DNA of 64,000 nucleotides, taken from the NCBI RefSeq assembly GCF_900094555.1, contig NZ_FMAC01000003.1:186001-250000 (forward strand), in the 5' to 3' direction. Shown piece after piece: positions 17,161 to 25,564 of this stretch; the stretch's first letter is position 1; each line of letters begins with the position of its first letter. The translations under genes and the position numbers were made by a program. The notes beneath the pieces are model-generated. The model saw only the letters and a list, made by a program, of their open reading frames with translations. It ran no database searches and had not been told where the DNA came from. This DNA is from Martinezella hainanensis (GTDB lineage: Bacteria; Pseudomonadota; Alphaproteobacteria; Rhizobiales; Rhizobiaceae).

Positions 17161-18123
17161 ATGACTGCAAGCATTTTCTCCGGCGTGATCCCCGCCTTGA
17201 TGACCCCGTGCAAACCCGATCGAAGCCCCGATTTCGATGCGCTTGTCCGCAAGGGCAAGCAGTTGATCGCCGATGGTATGTCGGCTGTGGTCTATTGCGG
17301 CTCGATGGGTGATTGGCCGTTGCTCACCGATGCGCAGCGCATGGAAGGCGTCGAGCGGCTGGCCAGGGCGGGAGTGCCCGTCATCGTCGGCACCGGCGCC
17401 GTCAATACGGCATCGGCCGTTGCTCATGCGGCCCATGCGCAGAAGGTTGGCGCCAAGGGTCTGATGGTCATCCCCCGTGTGCTCTCGCGCGGCTCTGTGA
17501 TTGCCGCCCAGAAGGCACATTTCAAGGCGATCCTTGCGGCAGCGCCTGATCTTCCGGCCGTCATCTACAACAGCCCCTATTATGGTTTTGCCACCCGCGC
17601 CGACCTCTTCTTCGCGCTGCGTGCCGAACACGCCAATCTCGTTGGTTTCAAGGAATTCGGCGGCCCGGCCGACATGCGCTATGCCGCCGAAAACATCACC
17701 AGCCGCGATGACGACGTGACGCTGATGATCGGCGTCGACACGGCCGTGTTCCACGGTTTCGTCAATTGCGGCGCGACCGGCGCCATCACCGGCATCGGCA
17801 ACGTCCTGCCAAAGGAAGTCATCCATCTCTGCAACCTCGCGCAGGCTGCTGCCAAGGGCGACGTCGACGCACGCCAGCGCGCGCTCGAACTCGAGCAGGC
17901 ACTCGCCGTCCTCTCCTCTTTCGACGAAGGCCCGGATCTTGTTCTCTTCTTCAAGCATATGATGGTGCTGAAGGGCGATAAGGAATATGAGCTGCACTTC
18001 AATGAAAGCGACGTCCTGAACGACAGCCAGCGCGGTTATGTCGAAGCTCAGTTCAAGCTGTTCAATAGCTGGTATGCCGAGTGGAGCAAGCTTCCCGGCG
18101 CCGTAGAAAAATACAAGGCCTAA
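17161..18123 (+). CDS. DapA/NAL-superfamily lyase, probable pyrroline-4-hydroxy-2-carboxylate deaminase
   Basis: A 320-residue class I aldolase-fold protein. The Schiff-base lysine is Lys164 (GLVGFKEFGG context) and the catalytic-type tyrosine is Tyr136 in IYNSP. It closely resembles an Agrobacterium protein called DapA in structural work, but the context (GntR regulator, imino-acid reductase, D-amino-acid dehydrogenase) fits the hydroxyproline-pathway deaminase that turns the pyrroline intermediate into 2-oxoglutarate semialdehyde. The frame is open from 17050, but ATG 17161 has AGAGGA upstream and a normal family N-terminus. A hairpin terminator follows. A sialic-acid or dihydrodipicolinate role is less likely from context. 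Confidence 0.8.
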   Translation: MTASIFSGVIPALMTPCKPDRSPDFDALVRKGKQLIADGMSAVVYCGSMGDWPLLTDAQRMEGVERLARAGVPVIVGTGAVNTASAVAHAAHAQKVGAKGLMVIPRVLSRGSVIAAQKAHFKAILAAAPDLPAVIYNSPYYGFATRADLFFALRAEHANLVGFKEFGGPADMRYAAENITSRDDDVTLMIGVDTAVFHGFVNCGATGAITGIGNVLPKEVIHLCNLAQAAAKGDVDARQRALELEQALAVLSSFDEGPDLVLFFKHMMVLKGDKEYELHFNESDVLNDSQRGYVEAQFKLFNSWYAEWSKLPGAVEKYKA

Positions 18124-18152
18124 GCTCTTACGATCGCTTATGCTCAAGATGC

Positions 18153-18174
18153 GAGAGGCCCTGCGGGGCCTCTC
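18153..18174 (+). terminator. Hairpin terminator after the DapA-family gene
   Basis: GAGAGGCCC (18153-18161) and GGGCCTCTC (18166-18174) form a perfect 9-bp stem with a 4-base loop, followed by TTCTATT. It sits between convergent genes and may serve both. Confidence 0.8.
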
Positions 18175-18216
18175 TTCTATTACATTACGTTAGTATTTAC
18201 TTACGTTTTGGATCGT

Positions 18217-19269
18217 TCAGACCACGGCATCGAGGCCAAGTTCCTGCAGGCGGTCGAGCTGGCGGATTTCCTCTGTGGATAGCGGGATACCATCCTTTTC
18301 CGCACGGGCGCGAGCGGCAAAGCGACGCTGCGAGGGCAGGCGCGCGCCTTGGCCGACAATCGCTTCGAACAGCACTTCGGCGCGAGCGAGCGGATTTCCG
18401 GCTCGACCAGCCGCGAAGGCCTCCGGCGAGAAGGCGATGATGAGTTCACCATGCCGTGGCGCGAAGGCCGTGGAGCCGAGATAATCGAGCGCTTCGCGGC
18501 TGGTGAAGTCGCCGATCATGATGCCGGCCAGAAGCTCGATCATTGTGCCGATGGCCGAACCCTTATGTCCCCCGAACGGCAGCATCGCACCGGCCAATGC
18601 GGCTTCCGGGTCCGTGGTCGGCTGGCCATCGGCATCGATCGCCCAGCCCTCTGGAAGAGGCTTGCCGGCGCGTCGATGCAGTTCGATCTCGCCGCGCGCA
18701 GCAACCGACGTCGCGAAGTCGAAAACATAGGGCGGGCTTTCAAGACGCGGCCAACCGAAAGCAAAGGGGTTCGTTCCCAGGAGAGGCGCCGAGCCACCGG
18801 CCGGCGCTACGGTGGAATAGCTCGGGCACATGGCGAAGGCGGCGAGGCCTCGATCCGTCAAAGCTTCCACTTCCGGCCAGAGTGCAGCGAAATGCGTGCA
18901 GTCGTTGATGGCAAGTGCGGCGATGCCGAAGCGGCGAGCCCGTTCGGCAAGCGCGGGCACGCCGAGCTCGAAAGCAGCATTGGAAAAACCGCTCCTGGCA
19001 TCAACGCGGACGATGGCGGAGCCATCGCTTTGTTCAAGAACCGGCACTGCATCCGGCCGTACCTTGCCGGCCTTGACCGCGCGCAACACGCCTTCGATGC
19101 GGTAGATGCCGTGGGATTTGCAGGCGTCACGTTCGCCGGCGACGATGACCCGCGCGATTGCTCCGGCCTGCTGCGCATTGATGCCGGCTTTCGAAAGGAT
19201 CGCTTCGACGCGGCCTCGCAGCGCATCCGGTGTCAGGGTGGTCACGTCGGTCAATTGTGGTTCTCCCAT
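18217..19269 (-). CDS. Ldh_2-family imino-acid reductase (malate/L-lactate dehydrogenase fold)
   Basis: A 350-residue NAD(P)-dependent oxidoreductase of the Ldh_2 family. Recognisable elements are AGERDACKSHGIYRI near the N-terminus, INDCTHFAALWPEVE, GTNPFAFGWPR, FDFATSVAARGEI and the GGHKGSAIGTMIELLAG loop. In proline and hydroxyproline gene groups this family includes the pyrroline-2-carboxylate/piperideine-2-carboxylate reductases, which fits the neighbours better than malate dehydrogenase. The frame is open from 19359, but ATG 19269 gives the family N-terminus. It is convergent with the DapA-family gene and divergent from the dehydrogenase. Confidence 0.78.
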   Translation of the reverse strand: MGEPQLTDVTTLTPDALRGRVEAILSKAGINAQQAGAIARVIVAGERDACKSHGIYRIEGVLRAVKAGKVRPDAVPVLEQSDGSAIVRVDARSGFSNAAFELGVPALAERARRFGIAALAINDCTHFAALWPEVEALTDRGLAAFAMCPSYSTVAPAGGSAPLLGTNPFAFGWPRLESPPYVFDFATSVAARGEIELHRRAGKPLPEGWAIDADGQPTTDPEAALAGAMLPFGGHKGSAIGTMIELLAGIMIGDFTSREALDYLGSTAFAPRHGELIIAFSPEAFAAGRAGNPLARAEVLFEAIVGQGARLPSQRRFAARARAEKDGIPLSTEEIRQLDRLQELGLDAVV

Positions 19270-19385
19270 ATTATGCTCGCTTGCATCATAGACTTGAAAA
19301 TTATAAATACAAAAAGAATACAAAAAATCGACATATGAGCCTGTCGCACAGACGGCCATGCCGGTGCTTTAGCTGAGGAGGGCCA

Positions 19386-19712
19386 GTGGATTTATCATCA
19401 CCCGCAGATATCCGGCCGCCGCAGGCCGAAGAAATGATGGCAAAACAGATCCATGCCGACCTTGCCGAGATGTTTTCGATCCATCCGACAAGAGTGCTTG
19501 CCACGTCGCCGGAACATATGTTGTTTGACGAAGCGATATCTGCGCTTGATCTCATGCCGGGAGGAGGGATGACCATGATCTGCCTAGCGCCTAGAACAGT
19601 GTTTGTCCGCGATGTCTCGGATCGCATCGCCTATTTCGATCAGGGCGTCATGAGCGAGATCGGCAAACCGGAGCATCCGGAAACACAGAAATTTCTCTCG
19701 AGCGTGCATTGA
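19386..19712 (+). pseudogene. Remnant of a polar amino acid ABC transporter ATPase (GlnQ type)
   Basis: A 108-codon ORF whose C-terminal two thirds align by eye with the end of GlnQ/HisP-type ATPases: MLFDEAISALD is the Walker B region (family: MLFDEPTSALDPE), GGMTMICLAPRTVFVRDVSDRIAYFDQG corresponds to the stretch that normally contains THEM, and KPEHPETQKFLSSVH matches the usual tail. Walker A, the Q-loop and the signature motif are gone, the segment between SALD and GGMTM is shortened, and the switch histidine is lost. It cannot bind or hydrolyse ATP as a normal subunit. A GAGGAGG sequence precedes the GTG and the stop overlaps the next gene's start, so translation may persist for coupling. 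Confidence 0.75.
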
Positions 19713-20953
19713 TGGCAAGACCTGACGTTATGGTCATTGGGGCCGGTGTCGTTGGCCTCTCCGCAGCGATTGCAGCCCAAGCGCGCGGCTTGAGCGTGGC
19801 GGTGGTGGACCGAGAGGGACCGGCCGCCGGCGCTTCGGCCGGCAATGCCGGCGCCTTTGCCTTCACGGATATCCTGCCGCTGGCGTCTCCAGGCATTTTG
19901 AAGAAGGCGCCGAAATGGCTTCTCGATCCGCTTGGACCGCTGTCGGTGCCGCCTGCCTATGCGCTGCAGATCGCGCCATGGATGTTCCGTTTCTGGCGGG
20001 CCTGCCAGCCCTCGCGCGTTGCCCGCTCCACGTCGGCGCAGACAAGCCTGATGGATCTGTCCAAGGCGGAGCTGGAGCCCTTTCTTGCCGCCACGGATAC
20101 GTTCTCCATGCTACGCAAGGAAGGCAATCTCCAGGTCTATGAAAGCGAGGAGGAATTCCAGGCTTCGCTGCCCGGTTGGGAGGTGCGCCGCAATCACGGC
20201 ATCGAATTCCAGCATCTGAAAGCCGACGAGATGGCGGCGATCCAGCCTGGGCTGGCGTCGCGCTTCACACGCGGCACGTTCACGCCCGGCTGGTATTCCA
20301 TCGCCGATCCAAAGCTTTACACGCTCGCATTGGCCAACAATTTTCGCAGCCGTGGCGGCGTCATCGAGACGGCGGAAATTTCGGCGCTTCGTGCGATCCC
20401 TACTGGGGTCGAGGTGGTGGCTGCGGATGGAAAGCTGCGTCAGGCCGGCAAGGTCGTCCTGGCCGCCGGCGCCTTTTCGCACCGGATCGCCAAAACGCTC
20501 GGCGAGCATATCCCGCTCGAAACCGAGCGCGGCTACAACACGACCCTTCCGGCGGATGCTTTCGATCTGCGCACGCAGATAACCTTCGGCGGCCATGGCT
20601 TCGTCGTTAGCAAGCTTTCAACCGGTATCCGCGTCGGCGGAGCGGTGGAACTGGGCGGACTGGCCTTAGCCCCCAATTTTCGCCGCTCCGAAGCGATGCT
20701 GCTAAAGGCGCGCACTTTCCTGGCCGGCCTGAGGCCGGAGGGCGGTGTGCAGTGGATGGGTTTCCGACCATCGTTGCCCGATAGCCTGCCCGCGATCGGC
20801 AGCGCCAAGGCGACGCCGGACGTGATCTATGCCTTCGGCCATGGCCATCTCGGCTTGACCCAATCGGCCGGCACGGCGCGTATCGTTGCCGACCTCCTGA
20901 CAGGACGGAAGCCAGCGATCGATCTGACGGCATTCTCGCCACAACGTTTCTGA
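19712..20953 (+). CDS. FAD-dependent D-amino-acid dehydrogenase (DadA/DAO family), probably D-hydroxyproline or D-proline
   Basis: A 413-residue flavoprotein. The dinucleotide motif VIGAGVVGLSAA starts at about residue 7 and VVDREGPAAGASAGNAGA follows as in DadA-type enzymes. The C-terminal part has WMGFRPSLPDSLPAIG and GHGHLGLTQSAGTARIVADLL, the second FAD-binding region. Enzymes of this family oxidise D-amino acids and pass electrons to the respiratory chain at the inner membrane. ATG 19712 shares a base with the stop of the upstream ATPase remnant. With the lyase and the imino-acid reductase nearby, cis-4-hydroxy-D-proline or D-proline is the best substrate guess. No epimerase or semialdehyde dehydrogenase is present in the window. 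Confidence 0.8.
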   Translation: MARPDVMVIGAGVVGLSAAIAAQARGLSVAVVDREGPAAGASAGNAGAFAFTDILPLASPGILKKAPKWLLDPLGPLSVPPAYALQIAPWMFRFWRACQPSRVARSTSAQTSLMDLSKAELEPFLAATDTFSMLRKEGNLQVYESEEEFQASLPGWEVRRNHGIEFQHLKADEMAAIQPGLASRFTRGTFTPGWYSIADPKLYTLALANNFRSRGGVIETAEISALRAIPTGVEVVAADGKLRQAGKVVLAAGAFSHRIAKTLGEHIPLETERGYNTTLPADAFDLRTQITFGGHGFVVSKLSTGIRVGGAVELGGLALAPNFRRSEAMLLKARTFLAGLRPEGGVQWMGFRPSLPDSLPAIGSAKATPDVIYAFGHGHLGLTQSAGTARIVADLLTGRKPAIDLTAFSPQRF

Positions 20954-21064
20954 CGGAAACCGCAGGATCATGCTCGCCGATCTATTGTGGCGGACGGCGA
21001 AGCGATCCCTCATCCGCCGACCGCTGTGCGGGAGTATTGCAAGGGCGGCTGATGCCGGCGCGAC

Positions 21065-21349
21065 TTAGCTCGACACGCGAGCGTCATGCCCTTCTCTTGC
21101 AAGCAGTCTTAACCACGGCCCGCAGTGAAAGAGGCTCATGAGCAGATACATGGGCACCATCCCGCTGAGCATCGGACTGTCCTGCGCCGAGCAGATGATA
21201 TCGCCGCCCGCGCCATAGGCCGATAGCGCGGTCATGAGGGCGAAGCTTGGCGCCGCTGCCAATGCCAGCCAACGGCTGGCGATGACGGGCAGCGCAGGGC
21301 CGGCGGCACGCCCGCCGGCCCTTTCATTGCTTTCGGCTGAGCGAAACAT
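21065..21349 (-). CDS. Small membrane protein coupled to the DUF899 gene
   Basis: A 94-residue protein whose ATG (21347-21349) overlaps the DUF899 stop codon in a TGATG arrangement, which indicates translational coupling. Two hydrophobic segments (about 20-45, rich in Ala and Leu, and about 60-80, MLSGMVPMYLLMSLFH) suggest an inner-membrane hairpin. An earlier start at 21385 would lie inside DUF899 and is not favoured. Family not recognised. Confidence 0.6.
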   Translation of the reverse strand: MFRSAESNERAGGRAAGPALPVIASRWLALAAAPSFALMTALSAYGAGGDIICSAQDSPMLSGMVPMYLLMSLFHCGPWLRLLAREGHDARVSS

Positions 21350-22146
21350 CAGTTTGCTCCATACCGATCGTGATGCCTCCACCACACCCCGGTCTCATTG
21401 CGGCCGAGCGGGGCGCGATCGAGCCATTGGTACATGCCCCAGAGGCCGTCGAGCCCACGGGCATAGGACGAGTAAGTATGATAGATGTCACCATCCTGCA
21501 TGGCGAACGCGCTGACGCCGGGCCGGTCGCGCGTGTAGGTCGCGACATCCGTCCCCGTCATTGACGCCATCAGGTCGACAGGGCCTGCGCTGTCGAGCAG
21601 CTCCCATTGCTGCATCGTTTTGCCGGCTTGAGCGTCGGGCATTGGCGGCTCGCGGCGGTAGTTGTATTCGATGCTGCCGTCGCGCTGTTCCTCCGGCGTG
21701 AACCAGACATTGAAGTCATGGTTGAAATCGCTGTTGGCCGAGGAAGCCCAGTCGAAGGTCCAGCCCATGCGCCGCCTGAATTCCTGCAGCTTCGCGAGCG
21801 GCGCGCGGGAAATGGCCGAGAAGGCAACATCGTGATTTTCAAGATGCACCGCGATGCCGTTGAAGCCGTCCGCGATCGACGAGCAGGATGGGCAGCCGGC
21901 CGTGTAATCCGGCCCGAACATGAAGTGATAGATGAGAAGTTGCGAGCGGCCCTTGAAGAGGGCCGAGAGCGGAACGACACCCTTCTCGGTTTCGAGCCGA
22001 TAGTCCTTCTCCACCTTCACCCAGGGCAACTCCTGACGGCGGGCGGCAATCTCGTCGCTGCGCCGCGTCAGTTCCTTTTCCTGTTCCAGCAGGGAAAGCC
22101 GTGCCGAAAGCCACTCCTTGCGCGTTCCTGTCTTATGCATCGTCAT
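21349..22146 (-). CDS. DUF899 family thioredoxin-like protein
   Basis: A 265-residue DUF899 protein. A helical N-terminus (RKEWLSARLSLLEQEKELTRRSDEIAARRQ-type segment) precedes a thioredoxin-like domain with the Cys pair in GCPSC (about 93-97) after LLIYHFMFGPDYTAGC. The C-terminus has the typical FAMQDGDIYHTYSSYARGLD and WLDRAPLGRNE-type stretches. Family proteins are cytoplasmic and thought to be redox proteins, with no agreed substrate. The start has GGAG 8 bases upstream. It is the first gene of a two-gene unit with a small membrane protein. Confidence 0.85.
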   Translation of the reverse strand: MTMHKTGTRKEWLSARLSLLEQEKELTRRSDEIAARRQELPWVKVEKDYRLETEKGVVPLSALFKGRSQLLIYHFMFGPDYTAGCPSCSSIADGFNGIAVHLENHDVAFSAISRAPLAKLQEFRRRMGWTFDWASSANSDFNHDFNVWFTPEEQRDGSIEYNYRREPPMPDAQAGKTMQQWELLDSAGPVDLMASMTGTDVATYTRDRPGVSAFAMQDGDIYHTYSSYARGLDGLWGMYQWLDRAPLGRNETGVWWRHHDRYGAN

Positions 22147-22266
22147 GGTTCATCTCCTCTTGTCTGTTAGGTCCATCCTTGTTGGCGCTGCATCTTGCCA
22201 GCCGATATGCGATAACTTACCGCTGGAGGATGAAGGGGTGGGAGTTACAAGTGTGACGGGATTTCG

Positions 22267-23487
22267 ATGGACTCGCTGATCGTCGCTGCAGCTCAGGCGC
22301 TTGCATCAGGCGATGTGCTGGGTGCGCTGAAGCGCGTGGCGCTACGCGACGATGGACCGGCGCTGGCACTGCGCGGCATAGCCATGGCGCAGCTCGGCGA
22401 TCTCGTTCGCGCCAAGGCGTTATTGAAGAGTGCCGCGCGCGCTTTTAGTCCGCGCGAAGCCGTTGCCCGTGCCCGTTGCATCGTCGCCGAGGCGGAGATT
22501 GCTCTCGTCTCGCGAGATCTCGGCTGGCCGGAAAAGGCACTGGAGACGGCGCGGGCCGCTCTCGAAAAACACGGCGACCGCATCAACGCCGCCCACGCCC
22601 GCAATCTGCAGATACGCCGCCTGCTGCTCATCGGTCATCTGGACGAAGCCGAGCGGTTGCTCACGAAACTCGATCCGTCGCCCTTGCCGCCTGCGGCAAG
22701 GGCAAGCCATGAACTGGCCGTTGCCGGCATCGCCGTTCGCCGCCTGCGTATCGAGCCGGCGCGTGCTGCCCTGACACGTGCCGCGGAAGCGGCTCGCAAG
22801 GCAGCGATCCCCGCTCTTGTCGTCGAGGTGGAGGATGCGGCGCGCATTCTCGATGAGCCGGCCGCTCGCCTGATCGCCAAAGGGAACGAAAGGCTGCTGT
22901 CGCTCGATAAGGTCGAGGCGCTTCTGGCATCCGATACCTTGGTCGTCGATGCCTGCCGCAACGTCGTCCGCAACGGCGCAGACATTATATCGCTTGCGAG
23001 CCGGCCCGTGCTTTTCGCGCTCGCGCGCGTGTTGGCCGAGGCGGCCCCGGCCGGTGCGCCGCGGGCGCTGCTACTTTCCCGTGCGTTCCGCGCCCGCCAC
23101 GCCGACGAATCCCATAGAGCCCGGCTCCGGGTGGAAGTCGGCAGGCTTCGCGCCGCTTTGGAACCGCTCGCCGAGATCAGCGCGACGACGGAAGGTTTCG
23201 TGCTGACGCCGCGGCAAGCGCAAGATGTCGTGGTGCTGGCACCGTCGGTCGAAGTCGAGAATGCCCCGTTACTTGCACTGCTCTCCGATGGCGAATCCTG
23301 GTCGAGTTCGGCATTGTCGATTGCGCTGTCGGCGAGTCCACGTACGGTGCAGCGTGCGCTTGACGCGCTTGCGGCTATTGGGATGGTACAACGCGTGGGC
23401 AACGGACGGGCCTGCCGCTGGATGATGCCCCCGGTCGTCGGCTTCCCGACAACATTGTTACTCCCCGGGCCACTGCCGAGCGACTAA
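22267..23487 (+). CDS. TPR-like protein with winged-helix segment, putative regulator
   Basis: A 406-residue, alanine- and leucine-rich protein. The first 200 residues are helical repeats that look like TPRs (for example ALALRGIAMAQLGDLVRAKALL, then repeats near 80-160). The part from about 265 to 315 (LLLSRAFRARHADESHRARLRVEVGRLRAAL) resembles the winged helix of OmpR/BTAD-type regulators, and about 335-380 (WSSSALSIALSASPRTVQRALDALAAIGMVQRVG) looks like a second helix-turn-helix. So it may bind DNA in response to a protein or metabolite signal. It is followed 48 bases later by the beta-propeller gene, a pairing that suggests a common role. Confidence 0.65.
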   Translation: MDSLIVAAAQALASGDVLGALKRVALRDDGPALALRGIAMAQLGDLVRAKALLKSAARAFSPREAVARARCIVAEAEIALVSRDLGWPEKALETARAALEKHGDRINAAHARNLQIRRLLLIGHLDEAERLLTKLDPSPLPPAARASHELAVAGIAVRRLRIEPARAALTRAAEAARKAAIPALVVEVEDAARILDEPAARLIAKGNERLLSLDKVEALLASDTLVVDACRNVVRNGADIISLASRPVLFALARVLAEAAPAGAPRALLLSRAFRARHADESHRARLRVEVGRLRAALEPLAEISATTEGFVLTPRQAQDVVVLAPSVEVENAPLLALLSDGESWSSSALSIALSASPRTVQRALDALAAIGMVQRVGNGRACRWMMPPVVGFPTTLLLPGPLPSD

Positions 23488-23535
23488 GCTTTCACATTAT
23501 CGACACTCAACCGATCCCGACCGGAGGATGGAAGC

Positions 23536-24168
23536 ATGAAAAAGTCGCAAGCGGAAATCATTCGCGAATACGGCCCCTTCGACAACGCGCCACGCGTCAA
23601 CGGCGTCACCTTCGACGGCCAGCACGTCTGGTTCGCCTCCGGCGAAAAGCTGCATGCTCTGAATCCGGAAAGCGGCGCACAGGTGCGCACGATCGACATT
23701 GCTTCGCACGCCGGCACCGCTTTCGATGGTCGTTACCTCTATCAGATCGCCGAGGACAAGATTCATAAGGTTAATCCTCAGACGGGCACGATCGTCGCGA
23801 CGATTCCTGCGCCGGGCAATGGCGGTGATTCCGGCCTTGCCTGGAGCGACGGCAGCCTGTGGGTCGGGCAGCATCGCGGCCGCAAGATCTATGAAATCGA
23901 CCCCGAGACCGGCGCCATCCGGCGCGCCATCGAATCCAACCGTATCGTCACCGGTGTGACATGGGTTGATGGCGAGCTTTGGCACGGCACCTGGGAGGGT
24001 GAGGAGAGCGACGTCCGTCGTATCGATCCGGCGACTGGCGAAGTTTTGGAGCGGCTCGAAATGCCGGAGGGGACCGGCGTTTCCGGTCTGGAATCCGATG
24101 GCAAGGACCGCTTCTTCGCCGGTGGTGGCGGCAGCGGAAAGGTGCGGGCCATCCGCCGGCCGCGCTGA
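23536..24168 (+). CDS. Beta-propeller protein of glutamine cyclotransferase/Vgb-like type
   Basis: A 210-residue protein built of about four to five propeller repeats with the pattern G-x-x-x-D-G-x-x-x-W and ID-P-x-TG (HALNPESGAQV, HKVNPQTGTIV, YEIDPETGAIR, RRIDPATGEVL). This resembles plant-type glutaminyl-peptide cyclotransferases and the Vgb lactonase family. No signal peptide is visible, so it is probably cytoplasmic. GGAGG and GGAAG lie just upstream of the ATG. Enzyme activity is not claimed. It follows the TPR/winged-helix gene and may bind the ligand that the latter senses. Confidence 0.7.
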   Translation: MKKSQAEIIREYGPFDNAPRVNGVTFDGQHVWFASGEKLHALNPESGAQVRTIDIASHAGTAFDGRYLYQIAEDKIHKVNPQTGTIVATIPAPGNGGDSGLAWSDGSLWVGQHRGRKIYEIDPETGAIRRAIESNRIVTGVTWVDGELWHGTWEGEESDVRRIDPATGEVLERLEMPEGTGVSGLESDGKDRFFAGGGGSGKVRAIRRPR

Positions 24169-24313
24169 ACAGCTCGCTGCAGGATGTTCGGCGCCTTGGA
24201 TGGCCGATCCGTCTCCGCGCGAAGTTTTTCGCCTATTGGTAAAAGGGGACCGTTTTGCCGAAGCGGCCAACCGACTACAGGAAAACGGTGTTCCACGATA
24301 GGCGATAGGTTCC

Positions 24314-24907
24314 ATGAAATCCCTTCCCGAAAAAGCCTGGAATGCCTGGCATCCGGCCGATCTGATGAAGCGACTTGGCACGGGCATTCATTGGTATGTC
24401 GTCGGCGGATGGGCGCTGGACCTCTGGCATGGCCGGCAGACCCGTGAACATGAAGATCTTGAATTTGCCGTGCTGCGTGAGGATATCGCCAATGCCCGTT
24501 CGTTGTTGGCGGAGCTGGCGTTCTTCTCGGTTGTCGATGGTCAAATAGACTATCTTCCTTCATCGGTGCCGCCCGCAGTGCATGTAGCCCAACTTTGGGG
24601 AGCCGATCCGCAGCAAGGTTGCTGGCGCGTTGATATGATGCCGGAACGCGGCACGCCCGCGACGTGGATCTACAAGCGCGACCCGTCGCTCGCCATGCCT
24701 CGCGGCGATATGATCCGTAAGACCGCTGATGGTCTTCCCTTCCTCGCGCCTGCCGCAATCTTGCTTTTCAAGGCAAAACACTGGCGGAACAAGGATGAGA
24801 AGGATTTCGATCTCGCTTTGCCCAGGCTTGCCGCTTCGGAAAGAGCTGACTTACGTCTCTGGCTCGAAAGACTGCATCCGGATCACGACTGGATAGCGCG
24901 ACTTTGA
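24314..24907 (+). CDS. Aminoglycoside 2''-adenylyltransferase-like nucleotidyltransferase
   Basis: A 197-residue protein with the N-terminal signature of the AadB/LinA nucleotidyltransferase group: VVGGWALDLWHGRQTREHEDLE (about 30-51), where the GG and the spaced acidic residues bind nucleotide and metal. The second part of the usual acidic pair is present as EDLE rather than DLD. The C-terminal region PFLAPAAILLFKAKHWRNKDEKDFD matches the same group. Relatives modify aminoglycosides or lincosamides, but many chromosomal homologues give no resistance. It stands alone. Confidence 0.75.
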   Translation: MKSLPEKAWNAWHPADLMKRLGTGIHWYVVGGWALDLWHGRQTREHEDLEFAVLREDIANARSLLAELAFFSVVDGQIDYLPSSVPPAVHVAQLWGADPQQGCWRVDMMPERGTPATWIYKRDPSLAMPRGDMIRKTADGLPFLAPAAILLFKAKHWRNKDEKDFDLALPRLAASERADLRLWLERLHPDHDWIARL

Positions 24908-25143
24908 AATTCGCCAAGCATGGACGCGACTTCGAGCTGGATCCTGCAAGCGCCGACATCGCTATATCGAGCATTGAGAACCAGCCGCAATGCCATGCGT
25001 TTCCGGCATGGAAGCCATGCCTTGCGGGTCCCGGCTTTCATTGCCATATTTCACTTACCAACCGCATTTCAATCATTTCCAAGTTGCGAGCCGCGCCGAT
25101 CCCGACGGATGTCGTGATCGGCCGGGCACGCCAGGGAGAAGTC

Positions 25144-25425
25144 ATGAATGAGATCACGAAAAGTCTTGGTGAAATGAATTTGCAGGAGCGCGCCGATCTT
25201 ATGGCGGCCGTCGCGGACGTACTGCAAGCCACTGCCGAAGAGGCCGAGGAGGATGGCGATGCGCTTGCCGTCACCAATTCGCTGTTCCTGGCATGTAATC
25301 TTCGCGGCTGTTCGTCCGATCTCGGCCCGAATGATCTGAAGGCGGCAGAACTCCTGCTGGAGCAGGGGATCACCTTCATTCATCTGCTGAACGAGCGCAA
25401 GAAAAGCCGTACGCTCGTGCATTGA
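25144..25425 (+). CDS. Small acidic protein of unknown function
   Basis: A 93-residue protein. The frame is open from 24904, but ATG 25144 is preceded by AGGGAGAAG at good spacing and begins a well-formed helical sequence (MNEITKSLGEMNLQERADL). The middle is strongly acidic (EEAEEDGDAL), followed by NSLFLACNLRGCSSDLGPNDLKAAELLLEQG. No signal peptide or membrane helix. Family not recognised. Confidence 0.55.
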   Translation: MNEITKSLGEMNLQERADLMAAVADVLQATAEEAEEDGDALAVTNSLFLACNLRGCSSDLGPNDLKAAELLLEQGITFIHLLNERKKSRTLVH

Positions 25426-25564
25426 CGGCTGACCACCGATAAGGCCCCCCTTTTGGAAACTGGCAATATCGAGGTCTGCAGCAAGACCGGAGCGGGGATA
25501 TCATCGATGCCCCCGCCATGGGTGTTCAGCCGAGTGAAATAACCTTTCCGCCTGGCCGGCTATC

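Noticed and set aside
16330..18147. A 605-codon ORF on the minus strand opposite the GntR and DapA-family genes
   Set aside because: It is a shadow of the two well-supported plus-strand genes caused by codon bias; its translation has no family pattern.
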